From Faecalibacterium prausnitzii (lineage in GTDB: Bacteria; Bacillota; Clostridia; Oscillospirales; Ruminococcaceae), in assembly GCF_003324185.1 (NCBI RefSeq), contig NZ_PXUP01000003.1:1-64000 (forward strand): a stretch of DNA of 64,000 nt, written 5' to 3'. The notes below the pieces were generated by a model. The model saw nothing but the letters and a program-made list of their open reading frames with translations, was not told the origin of the DNA and searched no databases. Position 1 is the stretch's first letter. The number at the start of each line of letters is the position of its first letter. This document shows, one piece after another, positions 35,680 through 43,537 of this stretch. The position numbers were made by a program, and so were the translations under genes.

Positions 35680-36390
35680 ATGGACGAAAAAGCAACTATG
35701 GGACAGTCGCTCCGGAACATGGAGGACGAAGAGACCATTGATCTGATGGAACTGGCCCGCCTGCTGTGGGCGCATGCTGTGCAGATCGTGGCAGCAGCTG
35801 TTGCGGCAGCGCTGATTTGCCTGCTGGTGTGCGTGTTTGCGCTTACACCCAAGTATCAGGCTTCTATCAACATGATCGTGAATACCCGGCAGGATAACTC
35901 CTCCACCTTTACCAGTGATAACTTCAATTCTGCCAAGAACCTGATCAGCACCTATGCGGTCATCATCAAGGGCAACACCGTGCTGAACGAGGTCATTGAT
36001 GAGCTGGATCTGGACATGACCTACGCCGAGCTGTACGACATGGTGGATGTTGCCGATGTGGACGCTACCCAGATCATGAAGATCACGGTCACCGATACCG
36101 ATGCAGAGCGCGCAGGCGAGATCGCCCAGACGATCTCCGACATCGTGCCCGGTGTGCTGGTGGAAAAGGTGGAAGCCGGTTCCTGCAAGACGGTGAGCGA
36201 TGTGTCTATCAACCCCAACAAGGTGTTCCCCCAGACCAAGAAGTACGTTGTGCTGGCCGGTCTGCTGGGCGCTGTTCTGGTGTGCGGCGTGCTGGTGCTG
36301 GCACATCTGCTGCATGACACCGTTGTGGATGACGAAGATGTTCAGAAGAAGCTCGGCCTGCCCGTGCTGGGCCTGATCCCGGAGGTGTAA
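35680..36390 (+). CDS. Wzz/YveK-family polysaccharide chain-length modulator
   Basis: A 236-residue protein with a helix near residues 30-55 (VQIVAAAVAAALICLLVCVF) and another at 186-210, enclosing an extracytoplasmic alpha/beta domain: the Wzz/CpsC layout. YQASINMIVNTRQDNS and SAKNLISTYAVIIKGNTV are typical. In Firmicutes this subunit activates a separate BY-kinase, here the next gene (4-base gap). ATG 35680 has AAAGGTGAG upstream; a GTG 15 bases earlier is rejected because it overlaps that site. Confidence 0.88.
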   Translation: MDEKATMGQSLRNMEDEETIDLMELARLLWAHAVQIVAAAVAAALICLLVCVFALTPKYQASINMIVNTRQDNSSTFTSDNFNSAKNLISTYAVIIKGNTVLNEVIDELDLDMTYAELYDMVDVADVDATQIMKITVTDTDAERAGEIAQTISDIVPGVLVEKVEAGSCKTVSDVSINPNKVFPQTKKYVVLAGLLGAVLVCGVLVLAHLLHDTVVDDEDVQKKLGLPVLGLIPEV

Positions 36391-36394
36391 GACG

Positions 36395-37162
36395 ATGTGG
36401 AATCTGTTTAACAAAAAGAACAAAACTGACGACGAGCACCGCACCCTGCAGCTGATCACCGATAAAAAGATGCCCTTTGGCTATGTGGAGGCCTACAAGT
36501 CTCTGCGCACCAATCTGGACTTTATGGCAGGTTCTATGGACGTGCACACGCTGGTCATCACCAGTACCGTGCCGGAGGAATCCAAGAGCAATGTGGCGGT
36601 CAATCTGGCGATGACGATGGCCGAAAGCGGCAAAAAGGTGGCTCTGATCGACTGCGACCTGCGCAAACCGGTGCTGCACCGCTACCTGAAGGCAGGCCAC
36701 AACGTAAAGGGCGTTTCCAACGTGCTGTCCAACCAGTGCACGCTGGACGAGGCACTGCATGAGTTGAAGGAAATGAACCTGACCTTCCTGCCCGCCGGCA
36801 CTCCGCCGCCGAACCCCTCCGAGATGCTGAGCCAGCCGCAGATGCAGGCCATGGTGGATGCCCTGCGGGAAAAGTTCGACTTTGTCATCTTTGATGCGCC
36901 TCCGGTGTCGGTGGTCACCGATGCAGCCGTCATTGGCCGCTATGTGGATGGCGCGATCTTTGTGGTGCGCTCTGACTTTGCCCCCGCCGATGCAGTGCGC
37001 GGCGCAGTGAAAAAGCTGCAGGATGCCGGTGTTCGGGTGCTGGGCAGCGTGCTGACCCGCTACGACATGAAGAAGGCACTCAAGGGCTCCAGCTACGCAT
37101 ACAGCTATGCCTACAATTACAACTATGCCTACGAAAAACAGAAGGCTGATGTTACTGAATAA
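36395..37162 (+). CDS. CpsD-type bacterial tyrosine kinase (BY-kinase)
   Basis: A 255-residue cytoplasmic tyrosine kinase that, with the preceding membrane adaptor, controls exopolysaccharide assembly. Walker A' is VALIDCDLRKP and Walker B is FDFVIFDAPPV. The Walker A reads STVPEESKSNVAVNLA, where relatives have PGEGKST, so the P-loop is atypical. The C-terminal tail SSYAYSYAYNYNYAYEKQ is the autophosphorylation cluster, with seven tyrosines. The phosphatase gene follows after 12 bases. No glycosyltransferases or flippase are adjacent. Confidence 0.88.
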   Translation: MWNLFNKKNKTDDEHRTLQLITDKKMPFGYVEAYKSLRTNLDFMAGSMDVHTLVITSTVPEESKSNVAVNLAMTMAESGKKVALIDCDLRKPVLHRYLKAGHNVKGVSNVLSNQCTLDEALHELKEMNLTFLPAGTPPPNPSEMLSQPQMQAMVDALREKFDFVIFDAPPVSVVTDAAVIGRYVDGAIFVVRSDFAPADAVRGAVKKLQDAGVRVLGSVLTRYDMKKALKGSSYAYSYAYNYNYAYEKQKADVTE

Positions 37163-37174
37163 GGAAGCACTGCT

Positions 37175-37927
37175 ATGACGGATCTGCATTGTCACATTCT
37201 GCCCGGCATCGATGACGGCGCAAAGGATACAGCAGTCTCGCTGGAGGTGCTGCGCAGGGAATACGAGGACGGTGTGCGCAACATCGCGTTCACCAGCCAC
37301 TTCAACAGCGAGCGCACCACGGTGGATGCCTTTACGGCAAAGCGGCAGGCTGCCTTTGAACAGCTGACCGCCGCGCTGGAAGGACAGCCCATGCAGTTTG
37401 ACTTCAAGCTGGGGGCGGAGGTGTTCTTCTCGCCCGGCCTGTGCGAGCTGGACACCCGGGCACTGTGTATGGGGGACACCGCTTATCTGCTGCTGGAATT
37501 CCCCACCACCCACAAGCCGCATTTTATCCGGCAGACCCTGTACAATCTGCAGCAGCAGGGCATCGTGCCGCTGATTGCGCATATCGAGCGCTACCCCTAT
37601 GTGCTGGAGGATCCCACCCTGCTGTACGACTGGGTAGCCGCCGGTGCCTATGCGCAGATCAACGCAGGAGCACTGCTGGAGCCTAAGCTCTGCAAAAAGT
37701 TGTGTAAGTTCATCCAGTGGGGATTGGTTCATGTCATCTCCACCGACACCCATTCCCCGGACAAGCGCCCGCCCCGCATGGCGCAGGGTGTGCAGCAGCT
37801 GGAAAAGCTGCTGGGCAGGGAAGCTGCTGCCCGCATCGTGCGCAACGGCGATGAACTGTTCCATGATCAGGAACTGGACGCGGCGACCCTGCATCAGCCC
37901 AAAAAGTTTTTGGGCATGTGGGTCTGA
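37175..37927 (+). CDS. CpsB/YwqE-type PHP tyrosine phosphatase
   Basis: A 250-residue PHP-fold, metal-dependent tyrosine phosphatase that reverses BY-kinase phosphorylation. Metal-binding motifs: TDLHCHILPGIDDGAKD at the start, TSHFNSERT, PLIAHIERYPYV and STDTHSPDKRPP. Length is usual for the family. It closes a three-gene regulatory cassette (adaptor, kinase, phosphatase) that lacks the polymer synthesis genes. Confidence 0.9.
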   Translation: MTDLHCHILPGIDDGAKDTAVSLEVLRREYEDGVRNIAFTSHFNSERTTVDAFTAKRQAAFEQLTAALEGQPMQFDFKLGAEVFFSPGLCELDTRALCMGDTAYLLLEFPTTHKPHFIRQTLYNLQQQGIVPLIAHIERYPYVLEDPTLLYDWVAAGAYAQINAGALLEPKLCKKLCKFIQWGLVHVISTDTHSPDKRPPRMAQGVQQLEKLLGREAAARIVRNGDELFHDQELDAATLHQPKKFLGMWV

Positions 37928-37946
37928 TTCTAAAGTAAGGAGAAAA

Positions 37947-37979
37947 CTGCCCGGGCAGAGAATTACTCTGCCCGGGCAG
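37947..37979 (+). promoter_or_regulatory. perfect 14-bp hairpin between ribosome site and start codon
   Basis: CTGCCCGGGCAGAG and CTCTGCCCGGGCAG are exact complements separated by AATTA. TAAGGAG lies just upstream (37936-37942) and the next start, ATG 37991, 11 bases downstream. There is no T-run, so a simple terminator is doubtful. Folding would bring the ribosome site to about 15 bases from the start. Confidence 0.6.
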
Positions 37980-37990
37980 CGGATTTTGGT

Positions 37991-38785
37991 ATGAAGAAAA
38001 ATAAGGTCCTGAAAATCGTGTTGATCGTGCTGGGCGCGCTGGTGGCTCTGCTGGCAGCAGCTGTTCTTGGCGTGCTGTTCTACCTCCACAGTATGGCAGC
38101 CGGTATTCCTGAAACCCTGCCGGATGCCCCGGCGGACAGCACACAGGTCACCCTGACGGATGATGAGATCGATAAGCTGCTCAGCGGTGAGATCACGCTG
38201 GAGGAACTGGCAGATGAAGCCGCCGCGTCCGGCAGCGGGGAACAGGAGGCATCCGCCAGCTCTCCGCAGCAGGAGACAGGTGCGGTTTCCTCCCCGGCAG
38301 GTTCTTCTGCTTCTTCGGGGAGCGCTGCCTCCCAGACGGAGAGCAGCAGTACAGCGTCCTCCAGCAAGCAGGAGACTGCCGGTACAGCCAATTCCGGTAC
38401 AGAAAAACCGGCGTCCTCCTCCGGCAAACAGGAGGCCGGCTACGAGGCCGAGGTCAAGGCACTGCTGCGGCAGCTGTACAGCGTCAAGGCACGCGCCGAG
38501 GCAGAGCTGAACAGCTGCATTGCCGGAGCAAAGGCAGAGTTCAAATCGCTGCCGGAGTCTCAGCAGACACAGGCGCGCAAGATCTCCATCGTGCTGGCCA
38601 GAAGCGGCAGACTGTACGCGATGCAGGCCTCCTACGACAGGGAAGTGGAGAGCATCGTCAGCCAGATGCGCGCCATTCTGACCGCCAACGGCCAGAGCAC
38701 CGCATTGGCAGATCAGGCGATGGCCTCCTATAAGGCACAAAAGAGCGCCATGTACTCCCGGCTGACCGCAAAACTGTACTCCTGA
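37991..38785 (+). CDS. membrane-anchored protein with Ser/Ala-rich linker, unknown
   Basis: A 264-residue protein: a basic start, one membrane helix (residues 8-30), an acidic segment, about 75 residues of Ser/Ala/Gly/Gln low complexity (SSASSGSAASQTESSSTASS), then a helical C-terminal domain of about 110 residues with no recognised family. The layout suggests an anchored surface protein with a flexible stalk crossing the wall. It follows the phosphatase by 63 bases and may be regulated by the hairpin in front. Function unknown. Confidence 0.65.
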   Translation: MKKNKVLKIVLIVLGALVALLAAAVLGVLFYLHSMAAGIPETLPDAPADSTQVTLTDDEIDKLLSGEITLEELADEAAASGSGEQEASASSPQQETGAVSSPAGSSASSGSAASQTESSSTASSSKQETAGTANSGTEKPASSSGKQEAGYEAEVKALLRQLYSVKARAEAELNSCIAGAKAEFKSLPESQQTQARKISIVLARSGRLYAMQASYDREVESIVSQMRAILTANGQSTALADQAMASYKAQKSAMYSRLTAKLYS

Positions 38786-38803
38786 CCCGCAAAACGACCA
38801 CGG

Positions 38804-38871
38804 ACCATCCGCAGCACATTTCCCGGGCACCGACCGTGCTGGAGAAGGGGCTGCGGATGGTTTTGTTTTGC
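38804..38871 (+). terminator. terminator after the polysaccharide control region
   Basis: ACCATCCGCAGC pairs with GCTGCGGATGGT across a 34-base loop with inner CACGGT-like pairs, followed by TTTGTTTTG. Confidence 0.75.
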
Positions 38872-39100
38872 CTTTTTGCTGTAATATGGAGAAAAATGCC
38901 AAGGACATGGAGGGATGACTCTGCGGCAGAGACGCTGCCTTTTACGCCGACAGGGGAGGGCGGATTGTACGCGCCAACGGAACAATCCCCCAAAAGGTCG
39001 GAAAAGTAGCACTTTTACCTACAAATATACAGGAAATTTGTATAAAGTATAAGATTTCACTCATGCTTTGCTATAATAAAGTGAATTCTTTTCATGTAAA
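38872..39100 (+). other. intergenic stretch, nothing coding seen
   Basis: No gene. An extended -10 (TGC then TATAAT at 39072-39077) may be a first promoter for the peptide importer. The rest shows no recognisable element. Confidence 0.4.
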
Positions 39101-39129
39101 TTGACAAAAATCGTGGTTATCCTTATAAT
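39101..39129 (+). promoter_or_regulatory. consensus SigA promoter of the opp operon
   Basis: TTGACA at 39101-39106, a 17-base spacer and TATAAT at 39124-39129: both hexamers match the consensus exactly. Confidence 0.85.
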
Positions 39130-39135
39130 AAATAG

Positions 39136-39324
39136 AGTGTTTCTCGGGTATGGACGATGGTGTTTGTGCAACCGCAAGATGCCATCGTTTTATTATTCGC
39201 TTTTCTGTCCGCGTGCCAAGGACAGACGTCCGCTATGTGTGAGGCTGGCGGACTGCGGGAAAGTGTGGCTCGGCCTGAGAGCAAAAACAGTAATTCATTG
39301 ATAGGATTGGAGTGGCATCAAACG
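39136..39324 (+). promoter_or_regulatory. structured 5' leader of the opp operon
   Basis: About 190 bases between promoter and oppB. CGATGG at 39148-39153 pairs with CCATCG at 39183-39188, followed by TTTTATTATT, a terminator-like hairpin; further on CTGTCC/GGACAG and GTCCGC/GCGGAC pairs occur. A reading frame through it has no ribosome site and is not taken as coding. Confidence 0.4.
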
Positions 39325-40242
39325 ATGGCAAAGTACATCATCAAGCGTGTCGCAATGGGTATCTTCAGTATCTTCATTGTGGCTACGGTTACCTTTTTTG
39401 TCATGAACCTGGTCCCCGGTGGCCCGTTCGTGGCAGAAAAGTCCATCAGTGCCGCTGCTCAGCAGGCTCTGGCCGAAAAGTATGGCCTGGATAAGCCGCT
39501 GGGTGTGCAGTACGTCAACTACATGGAGAGCCTTCTGCACGGCGATCTGGGTCTGAGCCTGCGTCAGCGCGGCCGTACCGTGAACCAGATCATCGCCAGC
39601 AAACTGCCGGTGTCCTGCCGTCTGGCAGGCATTGCAGTGGTGGTGGCTCTGTGCGTGGGCATCCCGCTGGGCTGCATTTCCGCTTACAACCGCGGCAAGT
39701 GGCTGGATAACGTTATTATCGTGTTTGCTACCTGCGGCATCGCGATCCCCAGCTTTATCTCCAGCGTGCTGCTTTTGTACCAGTTTGGTATGAACATGAA
39801 GGTGCTGCCCACCGTTGGCCTGAACAGCGCAGCCGCCTATATCATGCCGGTTACCGCACTGGCCATCTATCCCTCGGCTTATATCACCCGTCTGATGCGC
39901 TCCAGCCTGCTGGACGTCATGGGTCAGGACTATATGCGCACTGCCCGCGCAAAGGGCGTGTCCCAGTTCATGATCCTGTTCAAGCACGCACTGCGCAACG
40001 CCATTCTGCCTGTCATCACCTACGTTGGCCCCATGCTGGCCAGCCTGATGACCGGTTCTTTTGTGGTGGAAAAGATCTTCTCCGTGCCCGGTCTGGGCCG
40101 CGACTTCGTGTCTGCCATCACCAACCGTGACTACACCATGATCATGGGCACCACCATCCTGCTGTCCAGCATGGTCATCATTGCAAACGTGATCGTGGAT
40201 ATCCTTTATAAGATCATCGACCCGCGCATCAAACTGCAGTAA
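39325..40242 (+). CDS. oppB: oligopeptide ABC importer permease OppB
   Basis: A 305-residue, six-helix permease of the DppB/OppB family. The family hallmark is MNLVPGGPFVAEKS near the start and the ATPase-coupling loop TARAKGVSQFMILFKHALRN. ATG 39325 is chosen because MAKYIIKRVAMGIFSIF is the standard family start; the longer frame from 39157 is leader sequence. It is the first gene of an operon with oppC, oppD and oppF. Confidence 0.93.
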   Translation: MAKYIIKRVAMGIFSIFIVATVTFFVMNLVPGGPFVAEKSISAAAQQALAEKYGLDKPLGVQYVNYMESLLHGDLGLSLRQRGRTVNQIIASKLPVSCRLAGIAVVVALCVGIPLGCISAYNRGKWLDNVIIVFATCGIAIPSFISSVLLLYQFGMNMKVLPTVGLNSAAAYIMPVTALAIYPSAYITRLMRSSLLDVMGQDYMRTARAKGVSQFMILFKHALRNAILPVITYVGPMLASLMTGSFVVEKIFSVPGLGRDFVSAITNRDYTMIMGTTILLSSMVIIANVIVDILYKIIDPRIKLQ

Positions 40243-40260
40243 GAGAAAGGAGCGATTTTC

Positions 40261-41310
40261 ATGGAAAACATTAAAAAGAATCCGCTCAGCCTGCAGCTCA
40301 ACGCGGAGGATTTTCTGCCCGCCAGCAATGAGGAAAAGCAGAGCCTGGTGGTCATGCGCGAAAGCGTCAACTTCTGGAAGGACGGTATCCGCCGCCTGAA
40401 GAAGAACAAGATCGCCATGGTCAGCTTTGTGTTCATCATTGCCATTGCTATCTTTGCCTACATTCTGCCCGCCGTGTGGCCCTACAGCTACTCCGAGCAG
40501 GTGAAGGGCAGCAACAATCTGGCACCGTTCGAGTACTCTGCCGCTGAGCAGGCCCGCATCGATGCCGGCGAAAAGGTGTTCCCGCACATTCTGGGCACCG
40601 ACCGTATGGGTCGTGACTTCGCTGTGCGTATCATGATGGGCACCCGCGTCAGCCTGTCTGTCGGTCTGATCGCTTCTGTGCTGGTGCTGATCATCGGCGC
40701 TACCTATGGTGCGGTTGCGGCCTTTGCCGGTGGATGGGTGGATAATATCATGATGCGTATTACAGATATTCTGTACACCATCCCCGATATTCTGCTGATC
40801 ATCCTGCTGGGCATGGCCCTGAAGGACCCGCTGGACAAGCTGTCCACCCAGCCCGGCTTCAAGTGGATGCAGACCCTTGGCCCCAACATGATCTCCATCT
40901 TCATCATCTTTGCTCTGTTGTACTGGGTCGGCATGGCGCGTATCGTCCGCAGCCAGATCCTGATCCTGAAGGAGAGCGAGTACGTTACCGCTGCCCGCGC
41001 ACTGGGCGCATCCAGCGGCCGTATCATCAAAAAGCATCTGCTCACCAACTGCATCGGTACCCTGATCGTTACCACCACCCTGCAGATCCCGGCTTCCATC
41101 TTTACCGAGAGCTACCTGAGCTTCATCGGTCTGGGCGTTGCAGCCCCGCTGCCTTCTCTGGGTTCTCTGGCTACCGATGCCGTCAAGGGCATGAACACCT
41201 ACCCCCATCTGCTGATCGCCCCCGCACTGATGATCAGCGTGATGATCCTTGTGTTCAACCTGTTCGGCGATGGCCTGCGCGATGCCTTTGACCCGAAGCT
41301 GAAGAATTGA
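40261..41310 (+). CDS. oppC: oligopeptide ABC importer permease OppC
   Basis: A 349-residue permease of the DppC/OppC family, with a cytoplasmic N-terminal extension (about 55 residues) ahead of the first helix. HILGTDRMGRDFAVRIMMGT and TAARALGASSGRIIKKHLL are the conserved motifs; the second is the coupling loop. AGAAAGGAG precedes the start. OppD begins 14 bases after its stop. Confidence 0.93.
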   Translation: MENIKKNPLSLQLNAEDFLPASNEEKQSLVVMRESVNFWKDGIRRLKKNKIAMVSFVFIIAIAIFAYILPAVWPYSYSEQVKGSNNLAPFEYSAAEQARIDAGEKVFPHILGTDRMGRDFAVRIMMGTRVSLSVGLIASVLVLIIGATYGAVAAFAGGWVDNIMMRITDILYTIPDILLIILLGMALKDPLDKLSTQPGFKWMQTLGPNMISIFIIFALLYWVGMARIVRSQILILKESEYVTAARALGASSGRIIKKHLLTNCIGTLIVTTTLQIPASIFTESYLSFIGLGVAAPLPSLGSLATDAVKGMNTYPHLLIAPALMISVMILVFNLFGDGLRDAFDPKLKN

Positions 41311-41324
41311 TGAGGTGAACAGAA

Positions 41325-42326
41325 ATGAGCGAGAAAATTCTTGACATCAAAGAAGAACGCCTTTCTTTCTTCACCCCTGCGGGCGAAGTAAAGGCACTGA
41401 ACGGCGTTTCCTTTACCATGAATCAGGGCGATGTTCTGGGCGTTGTGGGTGAGTCCGGCTCCGGTAAGTCGGTCACCGCCTACTCCGTTATGGGCCTGAC
41501 CGCTTATCCCGGCAAGCTGGTGGGCGGCAAGGTGTGGTTCAACGGCCACGAGATCGAGAACATGAAGGAGAAGGACTTCCGCAAGATCCGCGGCAACGAG
41601 GTCTCCATCATCTTCCAGGACCCCATGACCAGCCTGAACCCGGTGTACACCATCGGCAACCAGATCGTGGAGGTCATCCGCCTGCACACCGATAAGAACA
41701 AGGCCGATGCATGGGCACGCGCCAAGGAGCTGCTGGAGCTGGTTGGCATCAACGAGCCCGAAAAGCGTCTGAAGCAGTACCCCCACGAGCTGTCCGGCGG
41801 TATGCGCCAGCGCGTGATGATCGCCATTGCACTGGCCTGTGAGCCCAAGCTGCTGATCGCTGACGAGCCCACTACCGCATTGGACGTGACCATTCAGGCA
41901 CAGATCCTTGAGCTGATGCAGGATCTGCGCAAGAAGCTGGGCATGAGCATCATCATGATCACCCACGATCTGGGCGTTGTGGCTTCCATGTGCGAGAAGA
42001 TCGCCGTCATGTACGCCGGCCACATTGTGGAGTACGGCACTACCGACGAGATCTTCTACCAGCCGGGTCACGAGTACACCAAGGGTCTGATCAACTCTAT
42101 CCCCAAGCTGAACACCGCAGAGCACGAGCGCCTTGTGCCCATCGAGGGTACCCCTGTGGATCTGCTGAATCCGCCGGCCGGCTGCCCCTTTGCGCCCCGC
42201 TGCAAGAACTGCATGAAGATCTGTCTGAGCAAGATGCCCCCGCGCACCGAGCTCAGCGATACCCACTATACCTACTGCTGGCTGCAGCAGAAGGCTGCAT
42301 TTGAGAAAGGGGAAAAGGCAGAATGA
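41325..42326 (+). CDS. oppD: oligopeptide ABC importer ATPase OppD
   Basis: A 333-residue ATPase with Walker A GESGSGKSVTAYSV, Walker B LLIADEPTTALD and signature HELSGGMRQRVMIAIAL. The C-terminal extension CPFAPRCKNCMKIC is the cysteine cluster of OppD/DppD ATPases, which may hold an Fe-S cluster. The stop overlaps the oppF start (ATGA). Confidence 0.94.
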   Translation: MSEKILDIKEERLSFFTPAGEVKALNGVSFTMNQGDVLGVVGESGSGKSVTAYSVMGLTAYPGKLVGGKVWFNGHEIENMKEKDFRKIRGNEVSIIFQDPMTSLNPVYTIGNQIVEVIRLHTDKNKADAWARAKELLELVGINEPEKRLKQYPHELSGGMRQRVMIAIALACEPKLLIADEPTTALDVTIQAQILELMQDLRKKLGMSIIMITHDLGVVASMCEKIAVMYAGHIVEYGTTDEIFYQPGHEYTKGLINSIPKLNTAEHERLVPIEGTPVDLLNPPAGCPFAPRCKNCMKICLSKMPPRTELSDTHYTYCWLQQKAAFEKGEKAE

Positions 42327-43318
42327 GTGAACACAAGACGCTGGTCGAAGTCCAGCACCTGCAGCAGTATTTCCCCGCCGGCGGTGTGGGCAAGAACCGC
42401 AAGTACGTTCAGGCTGTGGATGACGTAAGCTTTGCCATCCGCAAGGGCGAGACCCTTGGTCTGGTAGGTGAGTCCGGTTGTGGCAAGACCACCACCGGCC
42501 GCACCCTGCTGCGCCTGTACGAGCCCACCGGCGGTAAGATCTACTATGACGGCAACCTGCTGTTTGATAAGGACAACAAGATCGCAGTGGATATGCTGCC
42601 CTACCGCCGCCGGATGCAGATCGTTTTTCAGGATCCCTACGCAAGTCTGGACCCCCGCATGACCATTGGCGACATCGTGGGTGAGGGCATTGATATCCAT
42701 CATCTGGCTGAGAATGAAAAGGACCGCCACGATAAGATCATCGCCCTGCTGGAGCGCGTTGGTCTGAACAGCGAGCACGCAAACCGCTACTGCCACGAGT
42801 TCTCCGGCGGTCAGCGTCAGCGCGTGGGCATTGCCCGTGCACTGGCTGTGAACCCCGAGTTCATCGTTTGTGACGAGCCTGTTTCCGCACTGGACGTTTC
42901 CATTCAGGCACAGGTCGTCAATATGTTCGAGGATCTGCAACAGGAGATGGGTCTGACCTACCTGTTCATCGCCCATGACCTGAGCGTTGTGAAGCACATC
43001 TCCAACCGCATCGGCGTGATGTATCTGGGCAAGATGGTGGAGCTGGCCGACAGCTACGAGCTGATCACCCACAGCATCCACCCCTACACCCGCAGCCTGA
43101 TCTCCGCAATTCCGGTGGCAGACCCCATTACGGCCCGCCAGTCCAAGCGTATCGTGCTGCAGGGCGATGTGCCCAGCCCCCTGAACCCGCCGTCCGGCTG
43201 CCGTTTCCGCACCCGCTGCCCCTATGCAGACGAGCAGTGCGCCAACGAGGTGCCCGAGTTCAAGGAAGTCTCCACTGGCCACTGGGCAGCCTGCCATCAC
43301 CTTGACCGCGTGAAGTGA
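42323..43318 (+). CDS. oppF: oligopeptide ABC importer ATPase OppF
   Basis: A 331-residue ATPase, partner of OppD. Walker A is [16 protein letters not shown], the signature [17 protein letters not shown] and Walker [15 protein letters not shown]. The C-terminal [12 protein letters not shown] cysteine cluster is present. Start overlaps oppD by 4 bases. The binding protein follows after 219 bases with its own promoter. Confidence 0.94.
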   Translation: MSEHKTLVEVQHLQQYFPAGGVGKNRKYVQAVDDVSFAIRKGETLGLVGESGCGKTTTGRTLLRLYEPTGGKIYYDGNLLFDKDNKIAVDMLPYRRRMQIVFQDPYASLDPRMTIGDIVGEGIDIHHLAENEKDRHDKIIALLERVGLNSEHANRYCHEFSGGQRQRVGIARALAVNPEFIVCDEPVSALDVSIQAQVVNMFEDLQQEMGLTYLFIAHDLSVVKHISNRIGVMYLGKMVELADSYELITHSIHPYTRSLISAIPVADPITARQSKRIVLQGDVPSPLNPPSGCRFRTRCPYADEQCANEVPEFKEVSTGHWAACHHLDRVK

Positions 43319-43382
43319 GAACACTTCACACCAGCAAAAGGTGAAAGCAATTCAACTTAGCGCTGAAATGTTGTCACAAAAT

Positions 43383-43433
43383 GGTTACAGTCCAAGTTTT
43401 GGACTTGTAACCGGCATGAGAACGCATTATAAT
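43383..43433 (+). promoter_or_regulatory. oppA promoter overlapped by a palindromic operator
   Basis: GGTTACA-GTCCAA pairs with TTGGAC-T-TGTAACC (43383-43412, one-base bulge). Its right arm contains the -35, TTGTAA (43405-43410), 17 bases from TATAAT (43428-43433). A repressor binding this dyad would block the promoter. Confidence 0.6.
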
Positions 43434-43537
43434 CATTCGTGTTCCTCCGGTGTACAAATTATTTGCACCGGATCGAATATAGAGGCGGCTGGGGGAACCT
43501 GGCACACTCAAATTTGATATAAGGGAAGGATATTATT

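Noticed and set aside
39157-39324. N-terminal extension of OppB
   Set aside because: The family start is MAKYIIKR at 39325; the extension covers structured leader DNA.
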